From a virus, in the IMG/VR virus record IMGVR_UViG_3300017971_000125, positions 1 through 42,076 of that record: DNA of 42,076 bases; one strand, written 5' to 3'. Each line of letters opens with the position of its first letter. The first letter of the stretch is position 1. The position numbers were made by a program, and so were the translations under genes. Positions 7,822-13,882 of this stretch are shown here, piece after piece. The notes beneath the pieces were generated by a model, which was not told the origin of the DNA, searched no databases, and worked only from the letters and a program-made list of their open reading frames with translations.

Positions 7822-7874
7822 TGATTAAAACAATATCTCATAACCAAACTGAAATTATACAGATTAGTATTTAA
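7821..7874 (+). CDS. Possible 17-residue peptide (doubtful)
   Basis: An ATG overlaps the polymerase stop (TAATG) and opens a frame of 17 codons ending at 7874. The GAGAGG at 7804-7809 could serve as its ribosome binding site. Nothing in the peptide is recognisable; chance occurrence is likely. Confidence 0.25.
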   Translation: MIKTISHNQTEIIQISI

Positions 7875-7907
7875 AAAAGAAAAATGTAAAGTTAAATATT
7901 AAAAAAA

Positions 7908-7916
7908 GGGGGGGGG
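7908..7916 (+). promoter_or_regulatory. G9 homopolymer serving as ribosome binding site
   Basis: Seven A followed by nine G, then TATGTAACATG. The G tract lies 8 bases upstream of the ATG at 7925 and is the only candidate Shine-Dalgarno sequence. Such a tract is prone to length change, which would alter spacing and expression, or to miscalling in assembly. Confidence 0.5.
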
Positions 7917-7924
7917 TATGTAAC

Positions 7925-8107
7925 ATGAATAGATGTTATCTATGTAAGAAAGGGGATCTTGATTTCAAAGAGATTAAAAACGGATGGCGGGTGCGTTGTG
8001 ATAAGTGCTCACTGGATATGCTTATCCCGGTGTGGATGAAGGAGGCGCTTGATTCTTTAAGAGCAGATACAGAGATTAAACCGGGCAAGAAAAAGTTAAA
8101 AAATTAA
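7925..8107 (+). CDS. Small zinc-ribbon protein
   Basis: 60 residues with two CxxC knuckles (CYLC at 4-7 and CDKC at about 25-28) separated by a short beta-type segment ending GWRVR, the normal spacing for a zinc ribbon. A basic tail follows (KPGKKKLKN). It probably binds nucleic acid or a protein partner. Translation depends on the G9 tract upstream. The stop is directly followed by the promoter at 8116. Confidence 0.75.
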   Translation: MNRCYLCKKGDLDFKEIKNGWRVRCDKCSLDMLIPVWMKEALDSLRADTEIKPGKKKLKN

Positions 8108-8115
8108 AAAAAGTC

Positions 8116-8144
8116 TTGACAGAAAATAGAATCCTCAGTATATT
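8116..8144 (+). promoter_or_regulatory. Internal early promoter
   Basis: TTGACA at 8116-8121, 17-base spacer, TATATT at 8139-8144, with a second TATATT 10 bases further on. The upstream AATTAAAAAAAGTC matches the element before the promoters at 4543 and 40236. It would drive 8182 onward, including the Cas12a-type repeat unit. Confidence 0.8.
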
Positions 8145-8181
8145 AAAGTATATTAAAACTTAGTTATTGAAGAGGCTTATG

Positions 8182-8616
8182 ATGATAAATATAACCAGAT
8201 ATCAGACTTTTTTATGTTACGAAGGTGATTATTGCTATATGCATGATAGCAATATTGAACTTCTTGCAATGTACACAGTCTGTTCTAACAGTGCGGCGGG
8301 GGATCTCCAAAAACAGGTTGAGAAAACAAAAGCGATATTATTAGATCAGCTATGTACAGAAGTTCTAACTAATTATGTTTATGAAGGTTTGAAAAACCAG
8401 AAACACACGTTTAGGAGAATGGGTGCCCTTCGGCTGAAAACTAGTGTTAAGGAATTGACAGTAAGAGTAAAGCAACTGTATACATTTACTAACGAGCAAT
8501 TAGAAGAGGAATATTTAAGATACTTTAATGAAGTGCCTGAGAAAGACAAAAGACAGAGCATGATTTTTAAGCTCTTGAGAAAAGACTTTGATCTGGACCG
8601 TATGAATGTCAAGTAA
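8182..8616 (+). CDS. Hypothetical protein, first gene after the 8116 promoter
   Basis: 144 residues from the ATG at 8182, six bases after GAAGAGG; an ATG at 8179 and a TTG at 8167 are alternatives. Not recognised. The N-terminal 30 residues look beta-rich with aromatic residues and Cys (RYQTFLCYEGDYCYMHD), and the rest is charged and helical (QLYTFTNEQLEEEYLRYF, LLRKDFDLDR). As first gene of its promoter it may be expressed very early. Confidence 0.65.
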   Translation: MINITRYQTFLCYEGDYCYMHDSNIELLAMYTVCSNSAAGDLQKQVEKTKAILLDQLCTEVLTNYVYEGLKNQKHTFRRMGALRLKTSVKELTVRVKQLYTFTNEQLEEEYLRYFNEVPEKDKRQSMIFKLLRKDFDLDRMNVK

Positions 8617-8725
8617 TACTGGACTAATAGATTTACTGGTAAGTATCACCCATTTAAGCATTGTTTTCTATATCTTTTGGAAAACGGTGCTATTCTTGGA
8701 AAATTTATGGATGGGGGGAAGTAAC

Positions 8726-9121
8726 ATGACTGAAAGGCAATTACTAACAAAGTTTAACAACGTGCTTAAAAAAGAATTTCCAGAAGTATTCTGGTATAAA
8801 ATACCGGATGTCCCGGGCGGTGGTCCCAGGAGGCCTTTTGATGTTGTAGTATGTTTCGGCGGGCGCTTTTTTGCAATCGAATTTAAGAAACAGGGAGGTA
8901 CAGTAGCGCCCCACCAGACAGAATATCTGGAGAAAGTCCATGCAGACGGGGGGTATGCTTTTATTGGCACGTTTATAGCAAATGGTGATATAGAATTTAT
9001 ATCCATCGAAGGTGGACAGGTTTATACACTGCACAGACACGGTGGCAGTTTTAAGAATTTTGACGAGTTTTTTTATAATCTATTAAAGTTAAATGAGGGG
9101 TATTGTCATGGCAGGAATTAA
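8726..9121 (+). CDS. VRR-NUC-type nuclease (PD-(D/E)XK, Holliday-junction-resolvase-like)
   Basis: 131 residues beginning MTERQLLTKF. The core is PFDVVVCFGGRFFAIEFKKQGG, with the PD-(D/E)XK-type Asp and ExK (IEFKK), followed by PHQTEYLEKVHADGGYAF, a helix seen in VRR-NUC proteins. GGGGGGAAG just upstream sets this start. The frame is open back to an ATG at 8606, which would add 40 residues with a membrane-like stretch, but that start has no ribosome binding site. VRR-NUC genes are regular members of this replication module and probably process branched DNA. Confidence 0.88.
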   Translation: MTERQLLTKFNNVLKKEFPEVFWYKIPDVPGGGPRRPFDVVVCFGGRFFAIEFKKQGGTVAPHQTEYLEKVHADGGYAFIGTFIANGDIEFISIEGGQVYTLHRHGGSFKNFDEFFYNLLKLNEGYCHGRN

Positions 9122-9290
9122 AGGCCAGAAATGGAGTGGAAAGCGACCAAAAAGAAAAGTAAAAGTAAATACGGCGCTGCCACCGGAGCTTGAAAAAGCA
9201 CTCGGCATAGAAGCGAAAAAGCAAAAGAAATCTAAAAGTCGGCTGCTTATGGAGATAGTTAATAACTGGTACGAAAAATTAAAACAGTAG
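9108..9290 (+). CDS. Ribbon-helix-helix DNA-binding protein
   Basis: 60 residues. A basic start (KGQKWSGKRPKRK) precedes the RHH pattern: a beta strand VKVNTALPP, helix LEKALGIEAKKQ, turn KKSKS and helix RLLMEIVNNWYEKL. AATGAGGGG lies upstream of the ATG at 9108. It overlaps the nuclease gene by 14 bases. Likely a dimeric transcription regulator; the palindromes at 4486 and the repeats near 8139 are plausible targets, which is inference. Confidence 0.8.
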   Translation: MAGIKGQKWSGKRPKRKVKVNTALPPELEKALGIEAKKQKKSKSRLLMEIVNNWYEKLKQ

Positions 9291-9300
9291 GGGTGTAAAA

Positions 9301-9414
9301 ATGGAGACTATCTTAATATTATTGGCCGGTGTTTTAGGCGGTGTATTCATAGCCGCCGTGCTTATATGGATTATCGTATGGGCGCTTATCGGGATTTTTA
9401 AGAAAATACCGTAA
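9301..9414 (+). CDS. Tiny single-span membrane protein
   Basis: 37 residues, almost entirely one hydrophobic helix (ILILLAGVLGGVFIAAVLIW on to IGIF) ending in KKIP. AGGGGTG lies 5 bases upstream of the ATG. It is the last gene before the Cas12a-type repeat region. Function unknown; small membrane proteins in early phage operons often act in superinfection exclusion or envelope modification. Confidence 0.6.
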   Translation: METILILLAGVLGGVFIAAVLIWIIVWALIGIFKKIP

Positions 9415-9521
9415 GGAATCCTAACTAAATATTAAAATAAGATGTTAAAAAAACCGTATCACGCCCCACCATAGTGGCAAGAATAAAACCCTATATGGTC
9501 AACATGGTGCATTCTGGGCGC
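9415..9521 (+). other. Non-coding lead-in to the solitary Cas12a-type repeat
   Basis: No gene is supported. It holds an A-rich stretch, a small CCAC-CATA-GTGG hairpin near 9467-9478, and then sequence of higher GC than its surroundings reaching the repeat. No consensus promoter was found, so the repeat is probably transcribed by read-through from 8116. A minus-strand frame across 9459-9653 is fortuitous. Confidence 0.5.
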
Positions 9522-9557
9522 GTCTAATAGACATATTAAATTTCTACTGTTGTAGAT
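9522..9557 (+). CRISPR. Solitary type V-A (Cas12a) CRISPR repeat; candidate RNA anti-CRISPR
   Basis: Exactly 36 nt, beginning GTCTAA and ending with the Cas12a crRNA handle AATTTCTACTGTTGTAGAT, which from memory is identical to the Francisella novicida handle. The stem TCTAC (9543-9547) pairs with GTAGA (9552-9556) around a TGTT loop, the pseudoknot core Cas12a binds and cleaves beside. There is no second repeat and no cas gene anywhere in the window. It reads in the same direction as the early operon. Solitary phage repeat units of other CRISPR types act as RNA decoys (Racr). A one-spacer guide or a relic are the alternatives. Confidence 0.92.
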
Positions 9558-9596
9558 ACATAATGTATGTTTTGTGCATTTGATAAATACACAAAA
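9558..9596 (+). ncRNA. Self-complementary sequence directly after the Cas12a repeat
   Basis: Where a spacer would lie there are two hairpins instead. ACATA-ATG-TATGT occupies 9558-9570; then TTTTGTG-C-ATTT (9570-9581) pairs with AAAT-A-CACAAAA (9585-9596) around GAT, with one C-A mismatch. A guide folded like this would base-pair poorly with a target, which favours a decoy RNA. The second hairpin ends at the ribosome binding site of the next gene (AAAGGTGAG, 9595-9603), so it may also affect that gene's translation. Confidence 0.6.
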
Positions 9597-9612
9597 AGGT
9601 GAGTAAATAATT

Positions 9613-9774
9613 ATGATTAGAATAACATTGACAATATGGTTTATGGTAATCAATTCAACTCTTGCGTTTATCCATCACATGCTTGGGAACGATATAGCCA
9701 TATTGTATTTATTTCTTGCAATTGTTTTATTCCTATGTTTAACTATCTTAGTATACGACTATTGGAGGTCATAA
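9613..9774 (+). CDS. Small two-span membrane protein next to the Cas12a repeat
   Basis: 53 residues with two hydrophobic segments (ITLTIWFMVINSTLAFI and IAILYLFLAIVLFLCLTILV) and a short charged tail (YDYWRS). AAAGGTGAG lies about 10 bases before the ATG. The stop overlaps the next start (TAATG). Its leader contains the solitary repeat and hairpins. Function unknown. Confidence 0.6.
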   Translation: MIRITLTIWFMVINSTLAFIHHMLGNDIAILYLFLAIVLFLCLTILVYDYWRS

Positions 9775-9851
9775 TGCAAAATTTACTTTATTTTGTTGTA
9801 TCCTTTGCTGTTAGTTTTTTTATTGTATGTTTTTTATTATTACATATTTAA
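9774..9851 (+). CDS. 25-residue membrane peptide
   Basis: One hydrophobic span (LLYFVVSFAVSFFIVCFLLL). GGAGGT inside the preceding gene and the TAATG overlap support real translation despite the tiny size. It is followed by AAGGAGG for the SGNH hydrolase gene. Function unknown. Confidence 0.5.
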   Translation: MQNLLYFVVSFAVSFFIVCFLLLHI

Positions 9852-9863
9852 GGAGGTCGTTTT

Positions 9864-10580
9864 ATGTTTGAATGTTTCAGGGAGAAATATATTCCGGGTG
9901 GAGTTCCTGTTCAGCCAAAAATGCCTGACTGGACAGGTAAGTTTCTAGCGCTCGGTGATAGTAACGTGTACGAAATGGGTGTTGATATCATGCGCGAAGA
10001 GATACACACAAGCTGTGCAAATGCAGGCGTGCCGGGTAGTCAATATCTTGATATCATAGATAAATACGGTGAATTCTGCACGCATGATAATGTTAACCAT
10101 TATCAAAGTTTATACGTGCAGGGCGGCGGTAATAACTATATACTGGGATCTGTAAACTTGCTTGATATGGGTATCCATATGGCAACAACCGGCGTAAGTG
10201 ATATTATTTTTACATATAGAAACAGAATACCAGTATATAAAATTGTCATTGGCGGGCTGCCATTTGTTCACCCAAAACTACGGCTACACGACACAAAGTC
10301 ATGGAAAGACGGTAATTATGACTACTTGAACAGACAGTATAAAAAGACTTTTGGCAACGTTGCACTTAATGATATATTTTTTGGTCTTAATGGATACATA
10401 GAGAGTCAGTGTAAACAGTGGAATGCAGTGTATCTAGATATCTATCCTGTACTTGCTTATATATGGTCAAAGCGCGGAACCCGGGCATGGTACGACGAGA
10501 TCCATTATGGCCCCGACTGTCACCGGGCAATCGCAAGAAATCTAAAAACGGCGTGGGGGATAGATGAAAAAAATATCTGA
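9864..10580 (+). CDS. SGNH/GDSL-type hydrolase
   Basis: 238 residues. Block I is LALGDSNVYEMG with Ser33 as nucleophile; a block II-like NAGVPGSQ and block III-like QGGGNNYI follow; block V is DEIHYGPDCH with Asp211 and His214. This is the SGNH esterase/lipase/deacetylase fold, which removes acyl or acetyl groups from lipids or polysaccharides. No signal peptide is visible. It lies in the early block, not with the tail genes, so it may act inside the cell on envelope precursors rather than as a virion enzyme; this is inference. AAGGAGG precedes the ATG. Confidence 0.8.
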   Translation: MFECFREKYIPGGVPVQPKMPDWTGKFLALGDSNVYEMGVDIMREEIHTSCANAGVPGSQYLDIIDKYGEFCTHDNVNHYQSLYVQGGGNNYILGSVNLLDMGIHMATTGVSDIIFTYRNRIPVYKIVIGGLPFVHPKLRLHDTKSWKDGNYDYLNRQYKKTFGNVALNDIFFGLNGYIESQCKQWNAVYLDIYPVLAYIWSKRGTRAWYDEIHYGPDCHRAIARNLKTAWGIDEKNI

Positions 10581-10764
10581 ATACCAGATGAAAGTAAGGA
10601 TTAGAAGAATGCAAAAAACGATTGCAAAAATGGACCGACAAAAAGATGTCCGCTATATTACATATACCGCGCCCGACCAGGTGACGGTGTTTTTTACAAG
10701 CGGTCAGATATTCAGGGCAAAAGGCCCGCTGGTAAAGGAAGCGTTAGATGGGCGATTTAATTAA
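10564..10764 (+). CDS. Small basic protein
   Basis: 66 residues: a basic helix (MKVRIRRMQKTIAKMDRQK) followed by a short beta-rich part (YITYTAPDQVTVFFTSGQIF). It overlaps the hydrolase gene by 17 bases and the recombinase gene by 17, a fully coupled trio. Not recognised. Small basic proteins before integrase genes may be recombination directionality factors, but nothing here proves it. Confidence 0.6.
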   Translation: MKKISEYQMKVRIRRMQKTIAKMDRQKDVRYITYTAPDQVTVFFTSGQIFRAKGPLVKEALDGRFN

Positions 10765-11566
10765 AATCGAACGGGATGTTCTACACATCCCCGGTGTTGA
10801 CCATGCAACACGCAAACAGTATCAGTATGCTTTGAATGCATATAAAAAGTTTTTGCATGATAAAGATATGAGTATGGGTATCGAATCACTCGAAATCTGG
10901 CTTGATTCTATTGACCGTCTTGCTACGCGTGCAGCCTATTATTACGCGCTGAAAAAAGTACTGCTCGAGATGTACAAAAACCACCCTCAATTGGCAGAAC
11001 TAGAGAGGAGGTTGAAAAATATTAAGTCAGTACGGCGGGACCATGCAGTCAAAGAAGCGGAGTATTTGACAATTGGAGAAATCGAGGTTCTACTCGAATG
11101 TACACAAAAAGAAATATCTTTAGTCATAGAAGCGCTCTTCTGGACAGGTTGTCGTGTTTCAGAGTTAATAAACATTAAATTGGCAGATTGTAAGAGAAAG
11201 TCTAATATTATCGCAATACAGGTAATTGGTAAGGGCCGAAAAGAGCGTACTGTATATATGCAACTCAACCTATTTAAGAAAGTTAAGAAATATTTCAAGG
11301 GTAGTGTGTATCTGTTTGAACATAAAGAGGTTAAATACACCCGATTCAGAATAACGAAACTGATATCAAAAGCCGGGGAACATTGGCTTGATCGTGATAT
11401 CTCCGCACATTCTTTAAGACATAGTAAGGCGATGTATTTAAAAGAGATTAAAGGGTTAACACCTGATCAAATACAGAAAGCACTTGGCCATAGTTCAGTC
11501 GTTACAACATTACAACATTATTTTCATGGTACACCAACACCAGAAGATCAAGGATTTTTTGATTAA
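10748..11566 (+). CDS. int: Tyrosine recombinase (integrase/Xer-like)
   Basis: 272 residues. A SAM-like N-terminal domain (ATRKQYQYALNAYKKFL) is followed by the catalytic domain with the complete set: Arg136 (TGCRVSEL), Lys162 (GKGRKERT), His221 and Arg224 (HSLRH), His248 (LGHSS) and Tyr258 (QHYFHG). The short length is closer to XerC/XerD than to large phage integrases. It may integrate the phage, resolve multimers of the circular genome, or use the host dif site. No attP was identified and no CI-type repressor was seen, so a temperate lifestyle is not proven. Confidence 0.93.
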   Translation: MGDLIKIERDVLHIPGVDHATRKQYQYALNAYKKFLHDKDMSMGIESLEIWLDSIDRLATRAAYYYALKKVLLEMYKNHPQLAELERRLKNIKSVRRDHAVKEAEYLTIGEIEVLLECTQKEISLVIEALFWTGCRVSELINIKLADCKRKSNIIAIQVIGKGRKERTVYMQLNLFKKVKKYFKGSVYLFEHKEVKYTRFRITKLISKAGEHWLDRDISAHSLRHSKAMYLKEIKGLTPDQIQKALGHSSVVTTLQHYFHGTPTPEDQGFFD

Positions 11567-11582
11567 GTATAAGGGGGATTTT

Positions 11583-11846
11583 ATGTTTAAGATAGTTTTA
11601 GTTGTTATATGTATTCATTTGTTGGTCTGTTTAATTTCATCGTTGTTAAGGGATTATATTGTAGAGGGTGGTTTGTTAGACAGTTTCTATACCATAAAAA
11701 ACGTATACATAGAATCGGCGCTTGAGTTTATCAATAACGAAAAAGAGTTTAACCGGGTGTCGCTCTATCCACTGGTTAATATCGTCATCCTTTTTAACAT
11801 GCTGAAATTATACAGAGCATTGAAAAAACATAGTAAGGAGGTGTAA
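11583..11846 (+). CDS. Membrane protein with extended soluble loop
   Basis: 87 residues. It starts at the ATG with AAGGGGGA upstream; the frame open back to 11484 lies inside the recombinase gene. An N-terminal hydrophobic helix (MFKIVLVVICIHLLVCLISS) is followed by a polar central part and a second, weaker hydrophobic segment (YPLVNIVILFNMLKLY), ending KKHSKEV. Its ribosome-site-bearing 3' end precedes the next membrane gene by two bases. Function unknown. Confidence 0.65.
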   Translation: MFKIVLVVICIHLLVCLISSLLRDYIVEGGLLDSFYTIKNVYIESALEFINNEKEFNRVSLYPLVNIVILFNMLKLYRALKKHSKEV

Positions 11847-11848
11847 AG

Positions 11849-12052
11849 ATGAAAGATTTTTTAAAATCAACGGCTTTCTTTTTTATCGTGGCCCTGACAA
11901 TTTTAATGTTATCAATTCTAATTGTTGGGTGGTGTTTGATAGGCATTAAATCAACCATGATAATATTGGGGATTTACGCGGGGTTCGTGGCCATTATATC
12001 AATTACGTATTTTGTATTGATAAAGATGGGTTTTTTCTCAGATAGAAAGTAA
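11849..12052 (+). CDS. Two-span membrane protein
   Basis: 67 residues with two clear transmembrane helices (FFFIVALTILMLSILIVGW and TMIILGIYAGFVAIISITYF) and a short basic end (FFSDRK). AAGGAGGTG within the end of the preceding gene is its ribosome binding site. Last gene of block C. A holin or exclusion protein is possible, but the lysis genes lie in the opposite block. Confidence 0.65.
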   Translation: MKDFLKSTAFFFIVALTILMLSILIVGWCLIGIKSTMIILGIYAGFVAIISITYFVLIKMGFFSDRK

Positions 12053-12056
12053 GCTT

Positions 12057-12086
12057 AAGCGGGTGTAAAAGCCCGCTTTATTTTTT
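12057..12086 (+). terminator. Hairpin terminator between convergent blocks C and D
   Basis: AAGCGGG (12057-12063) pairs with CCCGCTT (12072-12078) over an 8-base loop, followed by TATTTTTT on the + strand. The minus-strand gene ends at its edge, so it may work in both directions, though the T-run favours +. Confidence 0.85.
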
Positions 12087-12345
12087 ATCTTTTCAATAAT
12101 AGTAGACAATCGTTCATTTCAACTTTTGAATCCCTGCACGTAATAAAATCATTTGCCTGCTTACACCCATCTGCGAGTGAATCACATATGGTTTTATCAT
12201 GGTTATTTTGATTAAGATACATACACTTTAGAAACACGCTGCAATTAGGGGTTAACTCATCCGTGCGGGGCATTGATAGTTTATCACACCCACAGAAAAC
12301 AAATATAAAAAACATAATAAACATAATAAATAATAATTTTTTCAT
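12085..12345 (-). CDS. Small cysteine-rich lipoprotein-like secreted protein
   Basis: 86 residues starting at the ATG with AAAGAGGTG upstream. A hydrophobic signal (KKLLFIMFIMFFIFVF) runs into CGCDK, a possible lipobox with lipidated Cys. About eight more Cys follow in the mature part (NCSVFLKC, ICDSL, DGCKQ, TCRDS, NDCLL), suggesting disulfides outside the cytoplasm. It lies at the end of the lysis region, where an outer-membrane spanin-type lipoprotein would be expected, but the Cys content is atypical for Rz1. Confidence 0.65.
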   Translation of the reverse strand: MKKLLFIMFIMFFIFVFCGCDKLSMPRTDELTPNCSVFLKCMYLNQNNHDKTICDSLADGCKQANDFITCRDSKVEMNDCLLLLKR

Positions 12346-12347
12346 AA

Positions 12348-12551
12348 CTACACCTCTTTTTTTATCTCTATATCGGCCACCGGCTGCCATTTGAACCATA
12401 GGCCGTTTCGTTTGTCATATCCGCACCCGACGTTTTGAATTAAGACGATGCTCAGAATTATTATACATAACAACATAACTATACGCATATAACGTTTTTT
12501 TAAATCTTTACCAAACAAAAACTCTATAAAATCTCTTGTTGTTTTCTTCAT
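12348..12551 (-). CDS. Single-span membrane protein of the lysis region
   Basis: 67 residues: a basic cytoplasmic N-terminus (RDFIEFLFGKDLKKRYMR), one transmembrane helix (IVMLLCIIILSIVLIQNV) and an exported tail with Trp residues (GLWFKWQP). It lies between the endolysin and the lipoprotein-like gene, ending 3 bases before the latter starts. A spanin partner or holin is possible; neither can be shown from sequence. Confidence 0.6.
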   Translation of the reverse strand: MKKTTRDFIEFLFGKDLKKRYMRIVMLLCIIILSIVLIQNVGCGYDKRNGLWFKWQPVADIEIKKEV

Positions 12552-12552
12552 A

Positions 12553-13149
12553 CTATACCTTCCAGTAGATACACCGAATATGTTTTCCAGTATATCTCCT
12601 TAAAAAATCATAAGGGTACAATATAGAATCGCCGTCATGATCTTTATATTTCTTTAGCGCGTTCCCGTATGGGTCGTTAACATAGAAACCACCAGCAGTA
12701 TAACCGCTAACAAGTATGATATGCCCACCGCTTAAACCACCCATCTTTTTAGTACCCAGAATTACAGGACCTTTTAACAACAGTGTCTTAACCGTATCAA
12801 GCCCGCATTTTGCGTTTATATCTATAAACTCAATATTTCCAACAACACCATTTCTCCATAGTAAGTCTTCGATACCATATTTTTGTGTCAACCACCAATA
12901 AGAAGTACGTCCGGTGATCCAGTTAAATTTCTTTTTTACTCTTTCGCCTATACCGGGTTTTCCAATAGTTACCTCAACATTATCAACATAGTGCTTCAAT
13001 CCAACGTTGTCTTTCGCGTTTATAGCACTAACATAAAAAGACGAAAACATCCACGCACATGTTGAAAAACACTGGACGTACCCGGGCAACTTACCATCGA
13101 AACTGAAATTATCCCGTTGTGAATTATAGTCTATTTCATGTATTTTCAT
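12553..13149 (-). CDS. Endolysin-like peptidase C39 family protein
   Basis: 198 residues from the ATG preceded by AAAGGTGGG; the upstream extension to 13185 lacks such a site. The papain-like layout is visible: YVQCFSTCAWMF with Cys27 as probable nucleophile, GGHIILVSGY with the catalytic His, and VNDPYGN with the supporting Asp or Asn. No signal peptide is present. C39-like domains in phage lysis cassettes cut peptide bonds in peptidoglycan, and the neighbouring membrane proteins fit a lysis cluster. Confidence 0.8.
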   Translation of the reverse strand: MKIHEIDYNSQRDNFSFDGKLPGYVQCFSTCAWMFSSFYVSAINAKDNVGLKHYVDNVEVTIGKPGIGERVKKKFNWITGRTSYWWLTQKYGIEDLLWRNGVVGNIEFIDINAKCGLDTVKTLLLKGPVILGTKKMGGLSGGHIILVSGYTAGGFYVNDPYGNALKKYKDHDGDSILYPYDFLRRYTGKHIRCIYWKV

Positions 13150-13151
13150 GG

Positions 13152-13439
13152 CTACCCACCTTTGTATTTTTTGTGTATAGTACACAATTTGTCAATGGTA
13201 TCAAGTCTTTCTTCGTGAACATTGACAACCATTCGATTACTATTAGTTTTACTGTATAGGTCCTCAAGATGTTCTGTTGTATATTTATGACCCTCTTTTA
13301 TATTTAATTTTATTTCATCCAGAGCCTTGACAACATCCCCATGTCTTTCGTCATTCTTATTATCTCGTAACTTTATGTACGCACCTATAACACCAATGAG
13401 TAGCATAATAACCATATTTATTATTGTAGCTGGCGTCAT
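13152..13439 (-). CDS. Holin- or XhlA-like membrane-anchored coiled-coil protein
   Basis: 95 residues. An N-terminal transmembrane helix (TIINMVIMLLIGVIGAYIKL) is followed by a charged helical region (VVKALDEIKLNIKEGHKYTTEHLEDLY) likely to form a coiled coil. The start overlaps the preceding gene by four bases. Its position right before the endolysin suggests export or membrane-lesion function; an inner-membrane spanin is the other option. Confidence 0.65.
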   Translation of the reverse strand: MTPATIINMVIMLLIGVIGAYIKLRDNKNDERHGDVVKALDEIKLNIKEGHKYTTEHLEDLYSKTNSNRMVVNVHEERLDTIDKLCTIHKKYKGG

Positions 13440-13879
13440 CCGTCAATCCACGTGATAAAAGTATTATACGCATTATCAACTTCTGCAACTGTGGTCCATG
13501 ATGACGCCTGACTTTTAGCATTTGCTAACTGGGTTTTAATCTGGTCGGGAGTTCGCGTTCCATCCATCCAGTTTTCACGGATATATGTCTTTAATTCCTG
13601 TAGTCTCTGCTGCTTATACTTTACAAGAAACCTTGCAAGAATTACTGTATCGTCCAGTTTGTAGCACCCGCCGAACCCCGCGACGTATTCAAATGTAGGT
13701 TGACCATAAGCATCAGATATCCAGTGAAAGTCGTCATCAATAGAAGAGCTATTATGTAATTTTAGGCCTGGTGCACGGTCGTCAATCTCAATTTCTGACC
13801 CATCAAATTTATATTTTTGACGTGCAAAAAACACGTCAATTACTTCATTACCTGCATTTACTTTAATATATTTAATCAT
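13436..13879 (-). CDS. Tail-fibre-associated hypothetical protein
   Basis: 147 residues. The first half is beta-rich (VIDVFFARQKYKFDGSEIEI, FHWISDAYGQPTFEYVAGF) and the second half helical (KYKQQRLQELKTYIRENWMDG). The position after the fibre gene and before lysis genes suits a fibre assembly or distal tail accessory protein. No family is recognised with confidence. Confidence 0.6.
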   Translation of the reverse strand: MIKYIKVNAGNEVIDVFFARQKYKFDGSEIEIDDRAPGLKLHNSSSIDDDFHWISDAYGQPTFEYVAGFGGCYKLDDTVILARFLVKYKQQRLQELKTYIRENWMDGTRTPDQIKTQLANAKSQASSWTTVAEVDNAYNTFITWIDG

Positions 13880-13882
13880 AAC

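Noticed and set aside
8606-8725. 40-residue membrane-like N-terminal extension of the VRR nuclease
   Set aside because: No ribosome site at ATG 8606, while GGGGGGAAG clearly marks ATG 8726; kept only as an alternative.
9522-9612. A longer CRISPR array
   Set aside because: No second copy or partial copy of the repeat was found on either strand in the window.
9459-9653. Minus-strand 64-codon frame across the Cas12a repeat region
   Set aside because: Runs against the operon, has no ribosome site, and overlaps the + strand gene at 9613.
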